A stretch of 64,000 bases of DNA from an uncultured Bacteroidota bacterium (GCA_902777005.1 CACYSB010000013.1:1-64000); one strand, 5' to 3'. Positions 23,737 through 32,882 are shown, counted from the stretch's first letter. The notes: generated by a model from the sequence alone, not told the origin. Made by a program: numbers and translations.

Positions 23737-26544
23737 ATGAAAAAAACATTAATGGTTCTTGGTCTGGCCCTGTTCGCCACCGTGGCGTTCGCCCAGACTA
23801 ATGTGAGCTCCTGCAAAGCTGACAAGGGGCTCAACAAGAGTTATTCGTTGGAGGTTGTCAAGACCCCCAGCGTTGACTACAAGGCCTCCATCTTCACCAA
23901 GGCTCCCGCTACCAAGAGCTTTGGCACAGAAGTGGGCGACACTCTCACCGAAGGTTTCTGGAACTTCGACGACACCACAGGTATGGTCTTTGGCGATAGA
24001 GGTAAGGTTACCGGCCGCGCTCCCTACGTGATGATGATGAACCCCGACAGCAACTACCGCTGGGTCAGAGTCGACATGCAGCCCCAGAGCCTCAGTGCCT
24101 ACTCCAACTATTTCCAGTTCATTGCTGACTCCAACGACCTGAGATCTCACGCTGATGATTACACCAGCAGCCGTGGTTGGTCTATCGACGGTCTTATCCG
24201 TAGCATCCTGGATCGCATGGAGGAAAACTACATGATGATCTACCCCATCGCAACCACCGTCAACCCCCTGAAGCGCCACAACGCCTATGTGCAGTTCCCC
24301 GCTATCGATAACCCCGAGGTTGGCAACATGTACGAGATTCGTTTCAACCAGAACTATCGTAAGTTCTACGACCGCACCTACATCGACTTCAAGGTTGGTA
24401 CCGAGTGGTACGCCCGCGAAATCAATATTGACGGTATCGATGCCGACATCAACGCCTGGGCCGATGGCTACAAAGCTTATGTTATGCCCACCGAGTTCGG
24501 CCAGCAGGAGCAGCTCGAAATCCGCTTCCGCCTTTACAATCCTCCCACCGACGGTAACAGCGGTGTCCGCAGTAACTCCTACGGTTATCTCTGGGCCTTC
24601 GACGATGTCGCCATCGTCCGCATCCCGACCAACGGCTGGAGCCATGCCGAACAGCGCTACCTCGATGGTGGCTACGGCACCCTTCCTTTCGGTTTCAATG
24701 TCCCCCTGGCCTGGTACGGCTATATCTTCAACGAAGGTAGCGACACCATCCGCGACGCCAAGGCCACTGCTTACCACATCTCCGAAAGCGGCGATGCCAC
24801 CATGCTTGCCGAGAAGATGAGCGACTCCGTGCTGCTGCCTCTCGCTACCAACGTCAACCTGCTCACCCTCAACGAGCGCGGTTTCTATGACAGCATTTGG
24901 AGCCCGGGTTGGTTCGGCTATGCCACCGCTTGGCACAACTATTTTGAGAATGGCGAGAATATCCCCGCGCGTTACGGCAGGGTTGGTCTCCCCACCGAGG
25001 AGCCTGACCTCAACATGGTCACCGTCACCGTCACTGCCGGTGAGGACATGGACACCATCGAGTTCGACACTATTGGCTACAATGTCGTAAGTGAAATTGG
25101 CGGTGTTGAAGGTCTTTCCGTCAAAGGTTACCGCTGGGCTCACGATAACGGAGTCATTGCTTCGAGCTCTGCTTTCACCTATGGTTACATCGTTGACGAA
25201 GGCGAGACCTATATCAACGAGGTCGGTAGCTACGATCAGGGCGACTACACTGTGACTGTCCGCTTCACCACTCCCGACAGTATTCCCGTCGACGAGAACG
25301 GCAAACCTTGGGTCATCAAGGGTATTGAAATCGTTCCCCAGACCTCTGTCGCTGACACCGCTCTCCGTGGTTCGCAGATAGTTCCTCTTATCCAGAAGCT
25401 TATGTACTTCGACTCCACCGACGGCAACCAGTACACCTATGTCGAGACCATGAGCCCGGATAGTACCGGTATCTCCCCCTATGAGCCCTATGAGGTTAAG
25501 GTTAGCGATGCCAACCATAACATCAACAACAGCGGTATGGGCTACATCCCCTACCGTAGCGGTATGAACAACTACCATGCTGTCAACATCCGCGTCCCCG
25601 GCCAGCCCGAGCTCGAGCCCAACACCGCTCTGCACATTGGCTATCGTATGGCTCAGGACGGTAACTTCGCCGCCGCCGTGCAGCAGAGCGCCTACATCGG
25701 TGGTCGAACCGCCGATGGCCAGCGCGACTCTGTCTATTACTTCTCCAGAACTGATGAGTTGAAGCCTTATGCCAGACAGTTCCAGCCCTACTACTGGGAT
25801 GTCCGCGTCGTTGATCCTATCCGTCCGAACCAATCGCTCTATACCGGCAGTTATCACCCCTACTGGCCTATGATTCGTCTCATCGTCGGTGAGTACGAAG
25901 ATGTTCCCACCCATGCAATCAATGCCACCTGCCCGGATACCAATGCCGCTGCTATCTACAACTCCAATGGTGAGGGTATCTGCGGTGCTTCTGCAATAGG
26001 TTATGAGGGTGGTGCTGTCACCGTTCTCGTCTGGGGTGCTGGCGACAGCTCCTGGTTACACCCGGGTATCGTCGACGCTATCGTCATCGATGGTGTTACC
26101 ATCTCTGTTGACGACGAGGATGCTTTCGATGGTGACGACTACTCCATCACTGAGGGTCTCGAGAGCCTGAAGAACGCCTCCGGCGAGGTCCTTCTCCGTC
26201 GCCCCTACTACTATGTCACCTTCAGCAACCTCAACAGAGATCACGACATCAGTGTTATTGGTCATGCTTATCCCTTCAACCTCGGTATCGAGGGTGAGGC
26301 CGTCAATGTCAGCCTTGGCATGAGCCCCAACCCCGCCAGCCACAATGTGACCCTGAACATGACTGGTGTCACCGGTATGGTCAACTGCAGCATTATCGAC
26401 ATGAGCGGCCGCGTTGTCTACAACCGTGTCATCAATGCTGAGAACAGCCACACCATCGACCTGAGCAACGTCGCTGCCGGCGCCTACTTTGTGCGCGTCA
26501 CCAACGACAGCTTCAGCAAGGTTGAGAAACTCATCGTCCGCTAA
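23737..26544 (+). CDS. Secreted T9SS cargo protein
   Basis: A 935-residue exported protein. Signal peptide residues 1-19 (LGLALFATVAFAQ). The first half looks like beta-sandwich modules: EGFWNFDDTTGMVFGDRG, later GYLWAFDDVAIV, reminiscent of choice-of-anchor type domains that precede T9SS sorting signals. The last 75 residues (MSPNPASHNVTLNM, SIIDMSGRVVYNR, GAYFVRV, KLIVR) are a type A sorting domain, so the protein should cross the outer membrane and be anchored or released. No enzyme motif was recognised. It stands alone with its own promoter and a strong terminator. The codon choice is strongly C/G-ending, which suggests high expression. Confidence 0.8.
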   Translation: MKKTLMVLGLALFATVAFAQTNVSSCKADKGLNKSYSLEVVKTPSVDYKASIFTKAPATKSFGTEVGDTLTEGFWNFDDTTGMVFGDRGKVTGRAPYVMMMNPDSNYRWVRVDMQPQSLSAYSNYFQFIADSNDLRSHADDYTSSRGWSIDGLIRSILDRMEENYMMIYPIATTVNPLKRHNAYVQFPAIDNPEVGNMYEIRFNQNYRKFYDRTYIDFKVGTEWYAREINIDGIDADINAWADGYKAYVMPTEFGQQEQLEIRFRLYNPPTDGNSGVRSNSYGYLWAFDDVAIVRIPTNGWSHAEQRYLDGGYGTLPFGFNVPLAWYGYIFNEGSDTIRDAKATAYHISESGDATMLAEKMSDSVLLPLATNVNLLTLNERGFYDSIWSPGWFGYATAWHNYFENGENIPARYGRVGLPTEEPDLNMVTVTVTAGEDMDTIEFDTIGYNVVSEIGGVEGLSVKGYRWAHDNGVIASSSAFTYGYIVDEGETYINEVGSYDQGDYTVTVRFTTPDSIPVDENGKPWVIKGIEIVPQTSVADTALRGSQIVPLIQKLMYFDSTDGNQYTYVETMSPDSTGISPYEPYEVKVSDANHNINNSGMGYIPYRSGMNNYHAVNIRVPGQPELEPNTALHIGYRMAQDGNFAAAVQQSAYIGGRTADGQRDSVYYFSRTDELKPYARQFQPYYWDVRVVDPIRPNQSLYTGSYHPYWPMIRLIVGEYEDVPTHAINATCPDTNAAAIYNSNGEGICGASAIGYEGGAVTVLVWGAGDSSWLHPGIVDAIVIDGVTISVDDEDAFDGDDYSITEGLESLKNASGEVLLRRPYYYVTFSNLNRDHDISVIGHAYPFNLGIEGEAVNVSLGMSPNPASHNVTLNMTGVTGMVNCSIIDMSGRVVYNRVINAENSHTIDLSNVAAGAYFVRVTNDSFSKVEKLIVR

Positions 26545-26565
26545 ATCTTAGCGACACGATAAAAC

Positions 26566-26599
26566 AAAAAGAACTCCCCAAGCGGGGAGTTCTTTTTGT
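26566..26599 (+). terminator. Bidirectional rho-independent terminator
   Basis: AAAAAGAACTCCCC, AAG loop, then GGGGAGTTCTTTTT: an almost perfect stem with A-run and T-run on opposite sides, placed between two converging genes (T9SS cargo and yicC). It should stop transcription from both directions. Confidence 0.9.
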
Positions 26600-26619
26600 T
26601 TGTTTGTGTTTTCTTTCAA

Positions 26620-27492
26620 TTACAACACGTTGCCCAGCTGCTCCTTTATCTTCTCCAATTCGTCCTTCATGGCAACCACGATGCGCTGTATCTCCACGTG
26701 GTTGGCCTTGCTGCCGGTGGTGTTGATCTCGCGCCCCATCTCCTGGGCCACGAAGCCCAGCTTCTTGCCACAGGAGGGTTCGTCGGCCATGGTCTGGCGG
26801 AAATAGTCTATGTGTTTCTGCAGGCGCACCTTCTCCTCGGTGATATCAAGTTTCTCGAGGTAGTATATGAGCTCCTGCTCAAAGCGGTTATGATCCACTT
26901 CCTTGACTGCGGCCTCGGCCATATAGTGGCGTATGCGCTCCTTGGCGGTCTCTATGCGTTCCGCCTCGTATGGCGGTATCTGGCCGAGGAGTCTCTCGAT
27001 GAGGTCTACGTGCAGATGGAAGTCGCGCTCAAGCACGGTGCCTTCGTGGGCACGGAACTGGTCGGTGAGTTCCACGGCGCGTCGTATATCGGCCTCCAAC
27101 ACGCCCCACTCGGCCTCGCTTAATTCCTTGTCGTCAGCAGTGTTCCAGATGTCGGGCATGGAGGCTACGGTATTGAAAAGCATCATGTGGCTCTCTGGTG
27201 TTGAGGCGATGGGCCCTGCCGTCTCGCATAGGGCATTGAAGCGTGCCGTAAGGAGTTCGCGATTGAAACATGAGGCGGTAGCATTGTTGCTCTCTTCGCT
27301 CATGGTAAACTCCACCTTGCCGCGCTCCAGCGGTGCCAGTAGGGTGCGTATCTCAAGTTCTCGGCTTCGGTAGGCTGCAGGTAGTTTTACGATAAGGTCG
27401 AGTTGCTTGCTGTTGAGGGTCTTGATCTCAATGTTTAGTTTCTTGTCGCCGACAGTGCTCTGCACCTTGGCGTATCCGGTCATTGACTTCAT
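26620..27492 (-). CDS. yicC: YicC/YloC family endoribonuclease
   Basis: A 290-residue protein of the YicC family, recently recognised as RNA-cleaving hexamers. Seen: N-terminal MKSMTGYAKVQ, the family hallmark; VEIKTLNSKQLDL-like beta strands (IEIKTLNSKQLDLIVKLP); and the C-terminal FVAQEMGREINTTGSKAN with an acidic/His-rich catalytic region (DHNRFEQELIYYLEKLDITEE). The length is standard. It begins 4 bp after apbE ends, so the two share a transcript. Confidence 0.92.
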   Translation of the reverse strand: MKSMTGYAKVQSTVGDKKLNIEIKTLNSKQLDLIVKLPAAYRSRELEIRTLLAPLERGKVEFTMSEESNNATASCFNRELLTARFNALCETAGPIASTPESHMMLFNTVASMPDIWNTADDKELSEAEWGVLEADIRRAVELTDQFRAHEGTVLERDFHLHVDLIERLLGQIPPYEAERIETAKERIRHYMAEAAVKEVDHNRFEQELIYYLEKLDITEEKVRLQKHIDYFRQTMADEPSCGKKLGFVAQEMGREINTTGSKANHVEIQRIVVAMKDELEKIKEQLGNVL

Positions 27493-27496
27493 AAGA

Positions 27497-28528
27497 CTAT
27501 TGTTTTATTATTTGTTCAAAGGATGGTGTGGCATATGTGCAGAGTGTACCGCAGGAATCATAGATGAAGAAGACTTCTGTCGTGCCGGGTCCTCCGGGAT
27601 GGTCTGCTATGAACTGGCGGGAACGGCCGAGCCCCATGACCATATAGGCGGTGGCCATGGCGTCGGCGCGCCAGCAGAGGCTGTCGACGACCGAGACACT
27701 GAGGAGCGAATGCTGCACGGGGCGTCCGGTGGCTGGGTCGATGGTATGTGAGTAGCGCATGCCGTCGCGCTCATAGTATTTGCGATAGCTGCCAGAGGTG
27801 ACAATGGCTGCGTCGTGCAGGGCTACGGCAGTCTCTACGATGGGGGCGCTGATACTATCGGCGGCGGGACGTTCAATGCCCACTCGCCATGGACTGCCGT
27901 CGGGCTTAGAACCACGGGCTATTACTTCTCCCCCTACGTCGATGAGGTAGTTGGTGATGCCGTATTGCTTCAGCATGTGGGCGAGGAGGTCTACGGCATA
28001 GCCTTGCGCGATAGCGTTGAAGTCGAGTTCTGTGGCAGGACACTCCTTAACGAGATGACCGTTTTTTATGGCCACGTTGCCGCGGGCGGCAATGAGCATG
28101 GCTGCCAGTTCGGCACTGTCAGGCTCTTGTTGTTGGCGGAAACTGAAGCCCCAGGCCTGAACAATACGTCCTATGCGAGGGTCGAAAGCTCCGTCGGTAT
28201 ACTCGTTTACGGCGAGAGAGTGCTCCAGCAGGGCGGTGATGATATCGTCTACGGTGTCGGTGTTGCCTGCGTTGAGACGTCGCAATAGCGAGCTGTCTAC
28301 CCATAGTGAAGCAGAGAGGTCGAAGTCATGGAGTAGGGAGTCCACTTGCGGCTGTAGGTCACGGCCACTGTGGTCATAGTACTGGACGCTGTAATATGTA
28401 CCCTGTGCTTCCCCAAAGAGGCGTACGGGCTGTTGGTTGCACCCTGAGGCAATGAGTGCTGCAAGGTATAAAAAAAAGCGTCCGGCACGGCGGTGCCGAA
28501 CGCTTGTAGTGTTTCCGTAGAGAGCCAT
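27497..28528 (-). CDS. apbE: FAD:protein FMN transferase (lipoprotein)
   Basis: A 343-residue flavinyltransferase that attaches FMN to threonine of exported redox proteins such as RnfG/NqrC. The N-terminus gives a lipoprotein signal (FFLYLAALIASGC, Cys near residue 30). Family motifs: GTYYSVQYY, DFNAIAQGYAVDLL, LIDVGGEVIARG, the SYRKYYERDG region, SHTIDPATGRPV and DAMATAYMVMG. Its ATG directly follows the stop of the upstream T9SS gene. A strong terminator hairpin with T-run lies inside its first 20 codons, encoding part of the signal peptide, so expression must depend on read-through or ribosome interference with the hairpin. No RNF or NQR gene is in the window. Confidence 0.9.
   Translation of the reverse strand: MALYGNTTSVRHRRAGRFFLYLAALIASGCNQQPVRLFGEAQGTYYSVQYYDHSGRDLQPQVDSLLHDFDLSASLWVDSSLLRRLNAGNTDTVDDIITALLEHSLAVNEYTDGAFDPRIGRIVQAWGFSFRQQQEPDSAELAAMLIAARGNVAIKNGHLVKECPATELDFNAIAQGYAVDLLAHMLKQYGITNYLIDVGGEVIARGSKPDGSPWRVGIERPAADSISAPIVETAVALHDAAIVTSGSYRKYYERDGMRYSHTIDPATGRPVQHSLLSVSVVDSLCWRADAMATAYMVMGLGRSRQFIADHPGGPGTTEVFFIYDSCGTLCTYATPSFEQIIKQ
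28470..28505 (-). terminator. Rho-independent terminator located inside the apbE 5' codons
   Basis: AAGCGTCCGGCAC (28476-28488), loop GGCG, GTGCCGAACGCTT (28493-28505): 12 paired positions with one mismatch. On the minus strand it is followed by eight T residues. It terminates the T9SS gene at 28529-30856 but overlaps codons of apbE. Confidence 0.85.
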
Positions 28529-30856
28529 TTATTTATTGACAATGAATTTACGGGTTGCCACACGACCGTCGTTAGTGACGATGCGCATGGTGTAATGACC
28601 ATTGGCAAGACCGTAAAGGTCGAGTTGCATGGAGTTGCCGTTGCCCTCGCGGAGCATCACCTGCTGGCCGATGGCGTTGTAGACAATGACACTGCCGATG
28701 GCCTCGGCGGTGCGCAGGTTGACGATACGGCTGGCGGGGTTGGGGAATATATTCACATCAAAACCCTCGGCATCCTCAATGCCGATATTGGTGAATGTCA
28801 CAGTGATGTAGTTGCTGTCGGGACAGCCGTTGCCGTTGGAGGCAGTCATCATAATATCTATGTTCTCGTGGGTGCCGTTGTCGTTGATGTCAAAGGTCTC
28901 CGGATGACCGTCCTGCATGACACCGTTCTTGTACCAGGTGTAAATGAGACCACTCACGGTGCTGGTAGCGGTAAGGGTGGTGCTACCATTGGGTTGGAGC
29001 ATCCATTCACCGTTTATGTGCGCCTCGGGAGTCTTGTTGATGGTGAGGTTCAGTGTATTATATGTTCTGCAACCGTGACTGTTGGTTTCGTTAGTTCTGC
29101 GCGAGATGTTAACATTGGTGGTGTATGTGGTGTCGTTGCGCCATGTGTAACGGTCGCATGCGATTATGTTATCGTAGTTGGTATCGCTATTGTGGATAGT
29201 GAGGTGGAGGTTGTATTCTTGCTTGTAACAGTTGCTGGGCTTATGGGCGTTATTGTTGGGATAGCTTGCAGGACCAGGTACCATATAACTGTCTTCGCCT
29301 GCAAAAGTGTAGTCGTCGCTGTGGGTGAGTTCTGTGTTATTGTATTTAATAAATATGTATTTATTGCAAGCCACGGCGGTGTCGTAGGAGCTACGGTCGG
29401 AGATGGGGAAGATGTTAAGTGTAAGCCTATAGTAGGTTGAGCACTGTGTGGTTGCATTGTATTCGTAGACATTGTCCATGTCAGCATCGGTGATGGTTGG
29501 ACGGGAAGTGTTGCCAGTAAATCTCTTGACAATGGTATCGCCCTCGTCGTTGATGCGGAAGGAGTAGCGGACACGGTTGCTACTCGGACCATAATACACA
29601 GAATCATAGATGCAGCGTGCAGGGCGCACAACGTTTACGATGCTGTCGCCGAACTGGAGGTCAAGGCTGTAGTAGGTGGTGCAGCCGTCGGCGATAAGAG
29701 TGTCATAGCAGATGGTGTCTTTGTCGAGAGTGTGCACTCTGGTAAGAGGTTTCCAGTTGTACGGTTTGGCACAGGGTGTGACGGCGGTGTCGACGTTCTC
29801 AACATTTGTGAGGCCGGTGACGGAAATGCCGGCGATACTGTCGCAGGTGTTAATGTCTTTAAGTGTGGCAAGAACAGTATCAACGGTAGCAGCACGGATA
29901 ATGGTGTCACCCCATACTATATAGCAGCCAATAGTGGTTACCAGGGGATTGTCGTGAGCCCAAGTGGTGTCTTTGAAGCTGTTGTTGACAGTTAGGTTTA
30001 CAGTGTCCGTGTAGACGCATTTCTGGGCGTTGGTGTCATGATGCACAACGATGCTTGTTGCAGTGTAAGTGGAGTCCCAAGGGGCAGTCCATTTGTCGCA
30101 AACCACTATGTCGTATGTGGTGTCAATGTGGAATGTCAGATTTACCTTGATGCTAACGACACTGTCGCATTTCGCCCCCTTGGTTTTCAAAGTGTCTATG
30201 TGCACGAGGGTGTCAGTGATAACCATGTGCTGGTTTTGGCCGTATGTCCAATTGTAGCTGCATAGCCCGTTAGCTGTAGCGGGGGCAATGTCATAATAAA
30301 CAGGATTCACAGTAAGTATCAAACTGTCGCGGCGGTCGCAAGTACGTACCAAGGTCTCGTCAACGAAAACACTGTCGACGTATGCGGTATCAATGATAGT
30401 GTCTTGTGTGAACAGGGTGCCCCACGGGCTCATGTATTTACCGCAGACAGTCTTTTTTCCTATCATAGCGCTGTCGTGGTCGCTGAGAAGCGTCAGCTTG
30501 ATGGTGAACACACTGTCGCAGCCATCCGGGTTGGTGATGGTGGCGGTGTGCGTACCTTCGGTCTTCCATACAAGACTGTCGTGCCATACATAGACGCAGT
30601 TGGCCGATACGCTGTCGCTTACTCTCACTATGTTGTTGGAGTCAACAACGAGATTCAGCACATAGACGGTGTCGGGGTGATAGTCGGTGACCATGATTAC
30701 GGTGTCGTGATCATAGGTCTCACCGGTGATGTTCCATGTGTAAGGGGTGCATCGTACCAGGTCTATTGGCTTAATGATTCGTGCGGCAGCATCAATCTGG
30801 GCGAATGCGGGCAGGCATGTAAGGGCCAAAAACAGACTGAATAATACTTTTTTCAT
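28529..30856 (-). CDS. Secreted Cys-rich repeat protein with T9SS sorting domain
   Basis: A 775-residue exported protein. Signal peptide residues 1-19 (LFLALTCLPAFAQ). The middle is a run of degenerate modules of about 60-70 residues, each with a Cys-Asp near a Trp (VCDKWTAPWDS, ACDRYTWRNDT, VCGKYMSPWGT) and a later CDS/CVYTDTVNLTV-type strand (CDSVFTIKLTLL, CVYTDTVNLTVN). This pattern is common in large adhesin-like surface proteins of Bacteroidota. The end (NIFPNPASRIVNL, VYNAIGQQVM, GHYTMRI) is a type A sorting domain. The likely role is surface adhesion or matrix, with no enzyme motif seen. It is transcribed from a perfect -7 element at 30960, with a roughly 100-nt leader that can form a hairpin. 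Confidence 0.78.
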   Translation of the reverse strand: MKKVLFSLFLALTCLPAFAQIDAAARIIKPIDLVRCTPYTWNITGETYDHDTVIMVTDYHPDTVYVLNLVVDSNNIVRVSDSVSANCVYVWHDSLVWKTEGTHTATITNPDGCDSVFTIKLTLLSDHDSAMIGKKTVCGKYMSPWGTLFTQDTIIDTAYVDSVFVDETLVRTCDRRDSLILTVNPVYYDIAPATANGLCSYNWTYGQNQHMVITDTLVHIDTLKTKGAKCDSVVSIKVNLTFHIDTTYDIVVCDKWTAPWDSTYTATSIVVHHDTNAQKCVYTDTVNLTVNNSFKDTTWAHDNPLVTTIGCYIVWGDTIIRAATVDTVLATLKDINTCDSIAGISVTGLTNVENVDTAVTPCAKPYNWKPLTRVHTLDKDTICYDTLIADGCTTYYSLDLQFGDSIVNVVRPARCIYDSVYYGPSSNRVRYSFRINDEGDTIVKRFTGNTSRPTITDADMDNVYEYNATTQCSTYYRLTLNIFPISDRSSYDTAVACNKYIFIKYNNTELTHSDDYTFAGEDSYMVPGPASYPNNNAHKPSNCYKQEYNLHLTIHNSDTNYDNIIACDRYTWRNDTTYTTNVNISRRTNETNSHGCRTYNTLNLTINKTPEAHINGEWMLQPNGSTTLTATSTVSGLIYTWYKNGVMQDGHPETFDINDNGTHENIDIMMTASNGNGCPDSNYITVTFTNIGIEDAEGFDVNIFPNPASRIVNLRTAEAIGSVIVYNAIGQQVMLREGNGNSMQLDLYGLANGHYTMRIVTNDGRVATRKFIVNK

Positions 30857-30906
30857 TTGTTAGTTTGTATTTATTATTATTATTATCTTTGCTTATTGCG
30901 TTGTCG

Positions 30907-30946
30907 TATAGGGTATTGGAGCTAACGCAAGCGTGTTGCCCCTATA
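30907..30946 (-). promoter_or_regulatory. Hairpin in the 5' leader of the Cys-rich T9SS gene
   Basis: TATAGGG (30907-30913) pairs with CCCTATA (30940-30946). Inside, GC..AACGC (30921-30928) pairs with GCGTGTT..GC (30931-30939) with small interruptions. It lies between the promoter and the ATG and could affect mRNA stability or translation. Confidence 0.4.
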
Positions 30947-30959
30947 TACGAACAACATG

Positions 30960-30967
30960 CAAAGATA
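30960..30967 (-). promoter_or_regulatory. Bacteroidota -7 element (TATCTTTG) for the Cys-rich T9SS gene
   Basis: CAAAGATA on the plus strand is TATCTTTG on the minus strand, a perfect TAnnTTTG match about 100 bp before the gene start at 30856. Confidence 0.7.
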
Positions 30968-31003
30968 ACACTTTTTTTTATAATGGTAAACTTTTTTTGT
31001 TTT

Positions 31004-32425
31004 TTAACACTTGCGTACCAGTTCGGCCACGTTCTCGACATGCTGTGTGTGGGGGAACATGTCGACGGGTTGTATGCGCCGTACTTCGTAGCGTGAGGCG
31101 AGCATTTGCAGGTCGCGCGCCTGTGTGGCAGGGTTGCAACTGACATATACAATTTTGCGTGGAGCCGCTTCGAGCAACTGCTCTACCACCTTTTCGTGCA
31201 TGCCGGCCCGTGGCGGGTCTGTCACCACTACGTCTGGCCTGCAGTTGGCCGCAATGAAGTCGGCGGTTAGTACCTTGGCCATGTCTCCAGCGTAGAATAC
31301 GGTATTGCCAAAGCCGTTGCGTGCGGCGTTGAGGCGAGCATCGGCAATGGCTTCCTCCACATATTCGATTCCCACGACTTTCTTAACCTGTGAGGCAAGG
31401 AACAGCGCTATGGTGCCGGTGCCGGTGTATAGATCGTAGAGGGTGTCCGTAGGCTTCAGTTCCGCCATCTCGGCCACGAAACTGTAGAGCCGTTGCGCCT
31501 GTGCCGAATTGGTCTGATAGAATGATTTTGGGTTGATGATATAATGCAGCGGTTTGCTCCCATTCCATCCGGCCATCTCCTCCTCGATGTGGTTTTCTCC
31601 GGCATAGGTAATAACTTCAAGGTCACTGTAGGAGTCGTTGAACTTTGTGTTCACAATGTATTGCAGCGACGTTATCTGCGGGAACCGTTCGCGCAGCATT
31701 TCAAGCAGAGGGAATAGGCGAGAGGTGTCGCTGTCGGCTATGACCACAATAACCATCCAGTGCCCCAGCGACGTATTGCGTATTATCAAGTTGCGCAGAT
31801 ATCCTGTATGGTTGCGTATGTCGTAGCATTCCAGACTGTGCTCCATGGCGTAGTCACGCACGGCTGTGCGTATGGCGTTGCTCGGGTCGGCCTGTAGGGC
31901 GCATTGCTCTATGGGCAGCACCTTGTCGAACAGTTGTGGTATGTGGAAGCCCAAAGCACCCCATTCGCCTTCCTGCCGCTCGGCGGGGCTGGTGTGCCAT
32001 GCTCGTGTAGAGAATGTGAACTCCAGTTTGTTGCGGTAGTGGTAAATATTTTCTGAGCCACAGATTGGTCTCATACCCGAGCAGTCTACATTGCCCAGCC
32101 GTTCCAGATTGTCGCGCACCTGACGCTGTTTGGCTTCCAGCTGTGCGGCATAGCTCATTGTCTGCCACTTGCAGCCGCCACAAACACCAAAATGGGGGCA
32201 TGCTGCCTCAACGCGTTTGTCCGACAGGCTGTGGAATTTCACAGCACGCCCCTCGGCGTAGCTTTTCTTTTTCTTGTAGACCTGTATGTCGACCACGTCG
32301 CCGGGTACCACGAACGGCACGAACACAACCAGGCCGTCAACCTTGGCTACAGCCATACCTTCGGCGCCGGCATCGGTTATTGTCACGCGCTCCAGCAGCG
32401 GCAACTCTTTGTTCCTTCTTCCCAT
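31004..32425 (-). CDS. rlmD: 23S rRNA (uracil-C5)-methyltransferase, RlmD/TrmA family
   Basis: A 473-residue SAM-dependent RNA methyltransferase. An N-terminal TRAM domain (residues 8-65, LLERVTITDAGAEGMAVAKV) is followed by the Fe-S cluster cysteines (CPHFGVCGGCKW, fourth Cys in the GSENIYHYRNKLEF region or just before). The catalytic Rossmann domain carries YTGTGTIALFLA, TDPPRAGMHEKV and the nucleophile motif VSCNPATQARDL. The family contains both RlmD (U1939) and RlmCD, and the site cannot be told from sequence. rpmH lies upstream in the same direction but is separated by a terminator. Confidence 0.9.
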   Translation of the reverse strand: MGRRNKELPLLERVTITDAGAEGMAVAKVDGLVVFVPFVVPGDVVDIQVYKKKKSYAEGRAVKFHSLSDKRVEAACPHFGVCGGCKWQTMSYAAQLEAKQRQVRDNLERLGNVDCSGMRPICGSENIYHYRNKLEFTFSTRAWHTSPAERQEGEWGALGFHIPQLFDKVLPIEQCALQADPSNAIRTAVRDYAMEHSLECYDIRNHTGYLRNLIIRNTSLGHWMVIVVIADSDTSRLFPLLEMLRERFPQITSLQYIVNTKFNDSYSDLEVITYAGENHIEEEMAGWNGSKPLHYIINPKSFYQTNSAQAQRLYSFVAEMAELKPTDTLYDLYTGTGTIALFLASQVKKVVGIEYVEEAIADARLNAARNGFGNTVFYAGDMAKVLTADFIAANCRPDVVVTDPPRAGMHEKVVEQLLEAAPRKIVYVSCNPATQARDLQMLASRYEVRRIQPVDMFPHTQHVENVAELVRKC

Positions 32426-32447
32426 AGTTGTTTCCTTTGTATAACAT

Positions 32448-32476
32448 AAAAGGAGTATCTGCGCGATACTCCTTTT
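32448..32476 (-). terminator. Rho-independent terminator of rpmH
   Basis: AAAAGGAGTATC (32448-32459), loop TGCGC-like, GATACTCCTTTT (32465-32476): a perfect 12-bp stem with A/T runs on both sides. It stands between rpmH and rlmD. Confidence 0.85.
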
Positions 32477-32526
32477 AATACTTTGGCTAATGCCTCTTTT
32501 CGCGCCCTGCGGGCGTGGCTCACCGC

Positions 32527-32673
32527 TTATCTCTCGTCGGAGACAGTCAGTCTTTTTCTGCCTTTGCGGCGGCGTGCGGCCAACACTTTTCTACCGTTGG
32601 CGGTAGACATTCTCTTGCGGAAACCGTGCTTGTTGGCTCTTTTTCTCAGCGAGGGTTGAAATGTTCTCTTCAT
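32527..32673 (-). CDS. rpmH: 50S ribosomal protein L34
   Basis: A 48-residue very basic protein found by reading the minus strand by eye. It begins [18 protein letters not shown] and continues with [20 protein letters not shown] and [10 protein letters not shown], the complete L34 signature. It belongs to the large ribosomal subunit near the peptide exit region. It has its own promoter (32741-32748) and terminator (32448-32476). rnpA, its neighbour in many bacteria, is not next to it. Confidence 0.97.
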   Translation of the reverse strand: MKRTFQPSLRKRANKHGFRKRMSTANGRKVLAARRRKGRKRLTVSDER

Positions 32674-32740
32674 ATCATCAATTTTATTTTGTTCTTTTTA
32701 TGCCGTTTCAAGGGGTCTTTACCCTTGAATTTTGAGTTTG

Positions 32741-32748
32741 CAAAAGTA
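32741..32748 (-). promoter_or_regulatory. Bacteroidota -7 element (TACTTTTG) for rpmH
   Basis: CAAAAGTA on the plus strand reads TACTTTTG on the minus strand, matching TAnnTTTG, about 70 bp upstream of the rpmH ATG. Confidence 0.65.
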
Positions 32749-32874
32749 CGAATATTTTTTGAATTGTGAACAAAAAATGTTTTGCGTAAAAACTTTTTTT
32801 GATGTAATATATTGAAAAATAGCCTATAATGATGGCAAAATAAATTCGTGTTTTGCTGTTTAAAAAATAATTTG
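32749..32874. other. A+T-rich divergent promoter region rpmH / TPR-like gene
   Basis: Very A+T-rich sequence without an ORF or recognisable repeat, lying between the minus-strand rpmH promoter and the plus-strand element at 32875. Confidence 0.5.
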
Positions 32875-32882
32875 TACATTTG
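32875..32882 (+). promoter_or_regulatory. Bacteroidota -7 element (TACATTTG)
   Basis: TACATTTG fits TAnnTTTG and lies about 100 bp upstream of the ATG at 32982. A TTTTG at about 32851 is a candidate -33 element. Confidence 0.65.

Noticed and set aside
23749..25914. A 721-codon open frame antisense to the T9SS cargo gene
   Set aside because: The Val/Gly/Asp-rich composition with no motif, and perfect overlap with a gene that has a signal peptide and sorting domain, mark it as a shadow.
30884..30891. Plus-strand TATCTTTG
   Set aside because: It matches the -7 consensus but faces no gene on the plus strand; probably chance in an A+T-rich leader.
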